A stretch of 25,300 nt of DNA from Armadillidium nasatum (taxonomy: Eukaryota; Arthropoda; Malacostraca; Isopoda; Armadillidiidae). Position numbers and translations under genes: made by a program. Below are positions 25,091-25,300 of the stretch, one piece after another. The stretch spans positions 85,858 through 111,157 of the forward strand of contig SEYY01001191.1 in NCBI GenBank assembly GCA_009176605.1, written 5' to 3'. A model generated the notes under the pieces. That model had not been told where the DNA came from. It saw nothing but the letters and a program-made list of their open reading frames with translations, and searched no databases. The first letter of the stretch is position 1. Every line of letters begins with the position of its first letter.

Positions 25091-25300
25091 ATTATTATTA
25101 CTGATTACTTTACATTTTACCAACCAACTACATATTTTATACTCTTAACTTTGTCCTTTGTGCTTTTATTTCACATTGTTTTTAAATCTTCTCGGATGTA
25201 GTCGTTTTAATTTTTCGTTGCTTGTTATGTGAGTTATGTTTTACTGTGTTTTCACTTATTTTTTAATATTTTTAGCCTTTTTATTTTTTTGTTCTAATAT

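Overview
The window looks like a gene-free, transposon-rich stretch of an arthropod nuclear genome. A crustacean, perhaps a decapod, is the most likely source. That guess rests on the Jockey-type LINE proteins and on the very heavy load of dinucleotide and trinucleotide repeats; it was not checked by a search. I found no host protein-coding gene, rRNA, CRISPR array or bacterial-style gene. Almost every recognisable reading frame belongs to a decayed mobile element, and the long Tyr-Ile, Asn, Leu and Tyr open frames are translated microsatellites.

Layout. 1-1116: two tandem, decayed copies of the 3' half of a Jockey-like LINE. 1117-1658: three (TA)n tracts separated by short blocks, one like a hAT end and one built of CGGATG dyads. 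1659-3237: a minus-strand Jockey copy. 4270-7014: a second type of LINE on the minus strand, cut in two by a 704-bp foldback element sitting in a duplicated TTAA. 7031-8228: a cluster of TA, AAT/ATT, TTA and TC microsatellites. 8229-11163: 5' part of a Ty3/gypsy-like LTR element (possible leader, gag with zinc knuckles, reverse transcriptase), ending abruptly at a (TA)n tract. 11164-12777: TA tracts, a Jockey fragment and a block of palindromes. 12778-14341: a hAT transposon relic with recognisable ends, inserted into a TA tract. 14445-17962: the longest Jockey copy (endonuclease, RT and C-terminal tail, all with lesions). 18070-19018: a GC-richer block with hairpins, a 20/21-bp repeat and a tRNA-like sequence. 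19020-22673: RNase H, integrase and 3' region of a Ty3/gypsy element, collinear with the RT piece at 10391-11163. 22674-23230: a short Jockey 3' end with poly(A) and (TA)n. 23474-24277: an open C-terminal frame of a Penelope-like element with a GIY-YIG endonuclease. 24300-25090: a TTA tract grading into an 18-bp minisatellite.

Two themes tie the window together. First, perfect or near-perfect (TA)n makes up about 2.3 kb (roughly 9%) and forms the border of almost every transposon fragment; several LINE 3' ends run directly, or through poly(A), into (TA)n. Second, the insertions are nested, and in places their order can be read: the TTAA foldback element went into a LINE RT frame, the hAT element into a TA tract, and about 8 kb of other elements now lie between the two halves of a gypsy-like pol. 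No intact autonomous element is present; the Penelope-like endonuclease frame and the gypsy RNase H frame are the least damaged coding stretches.
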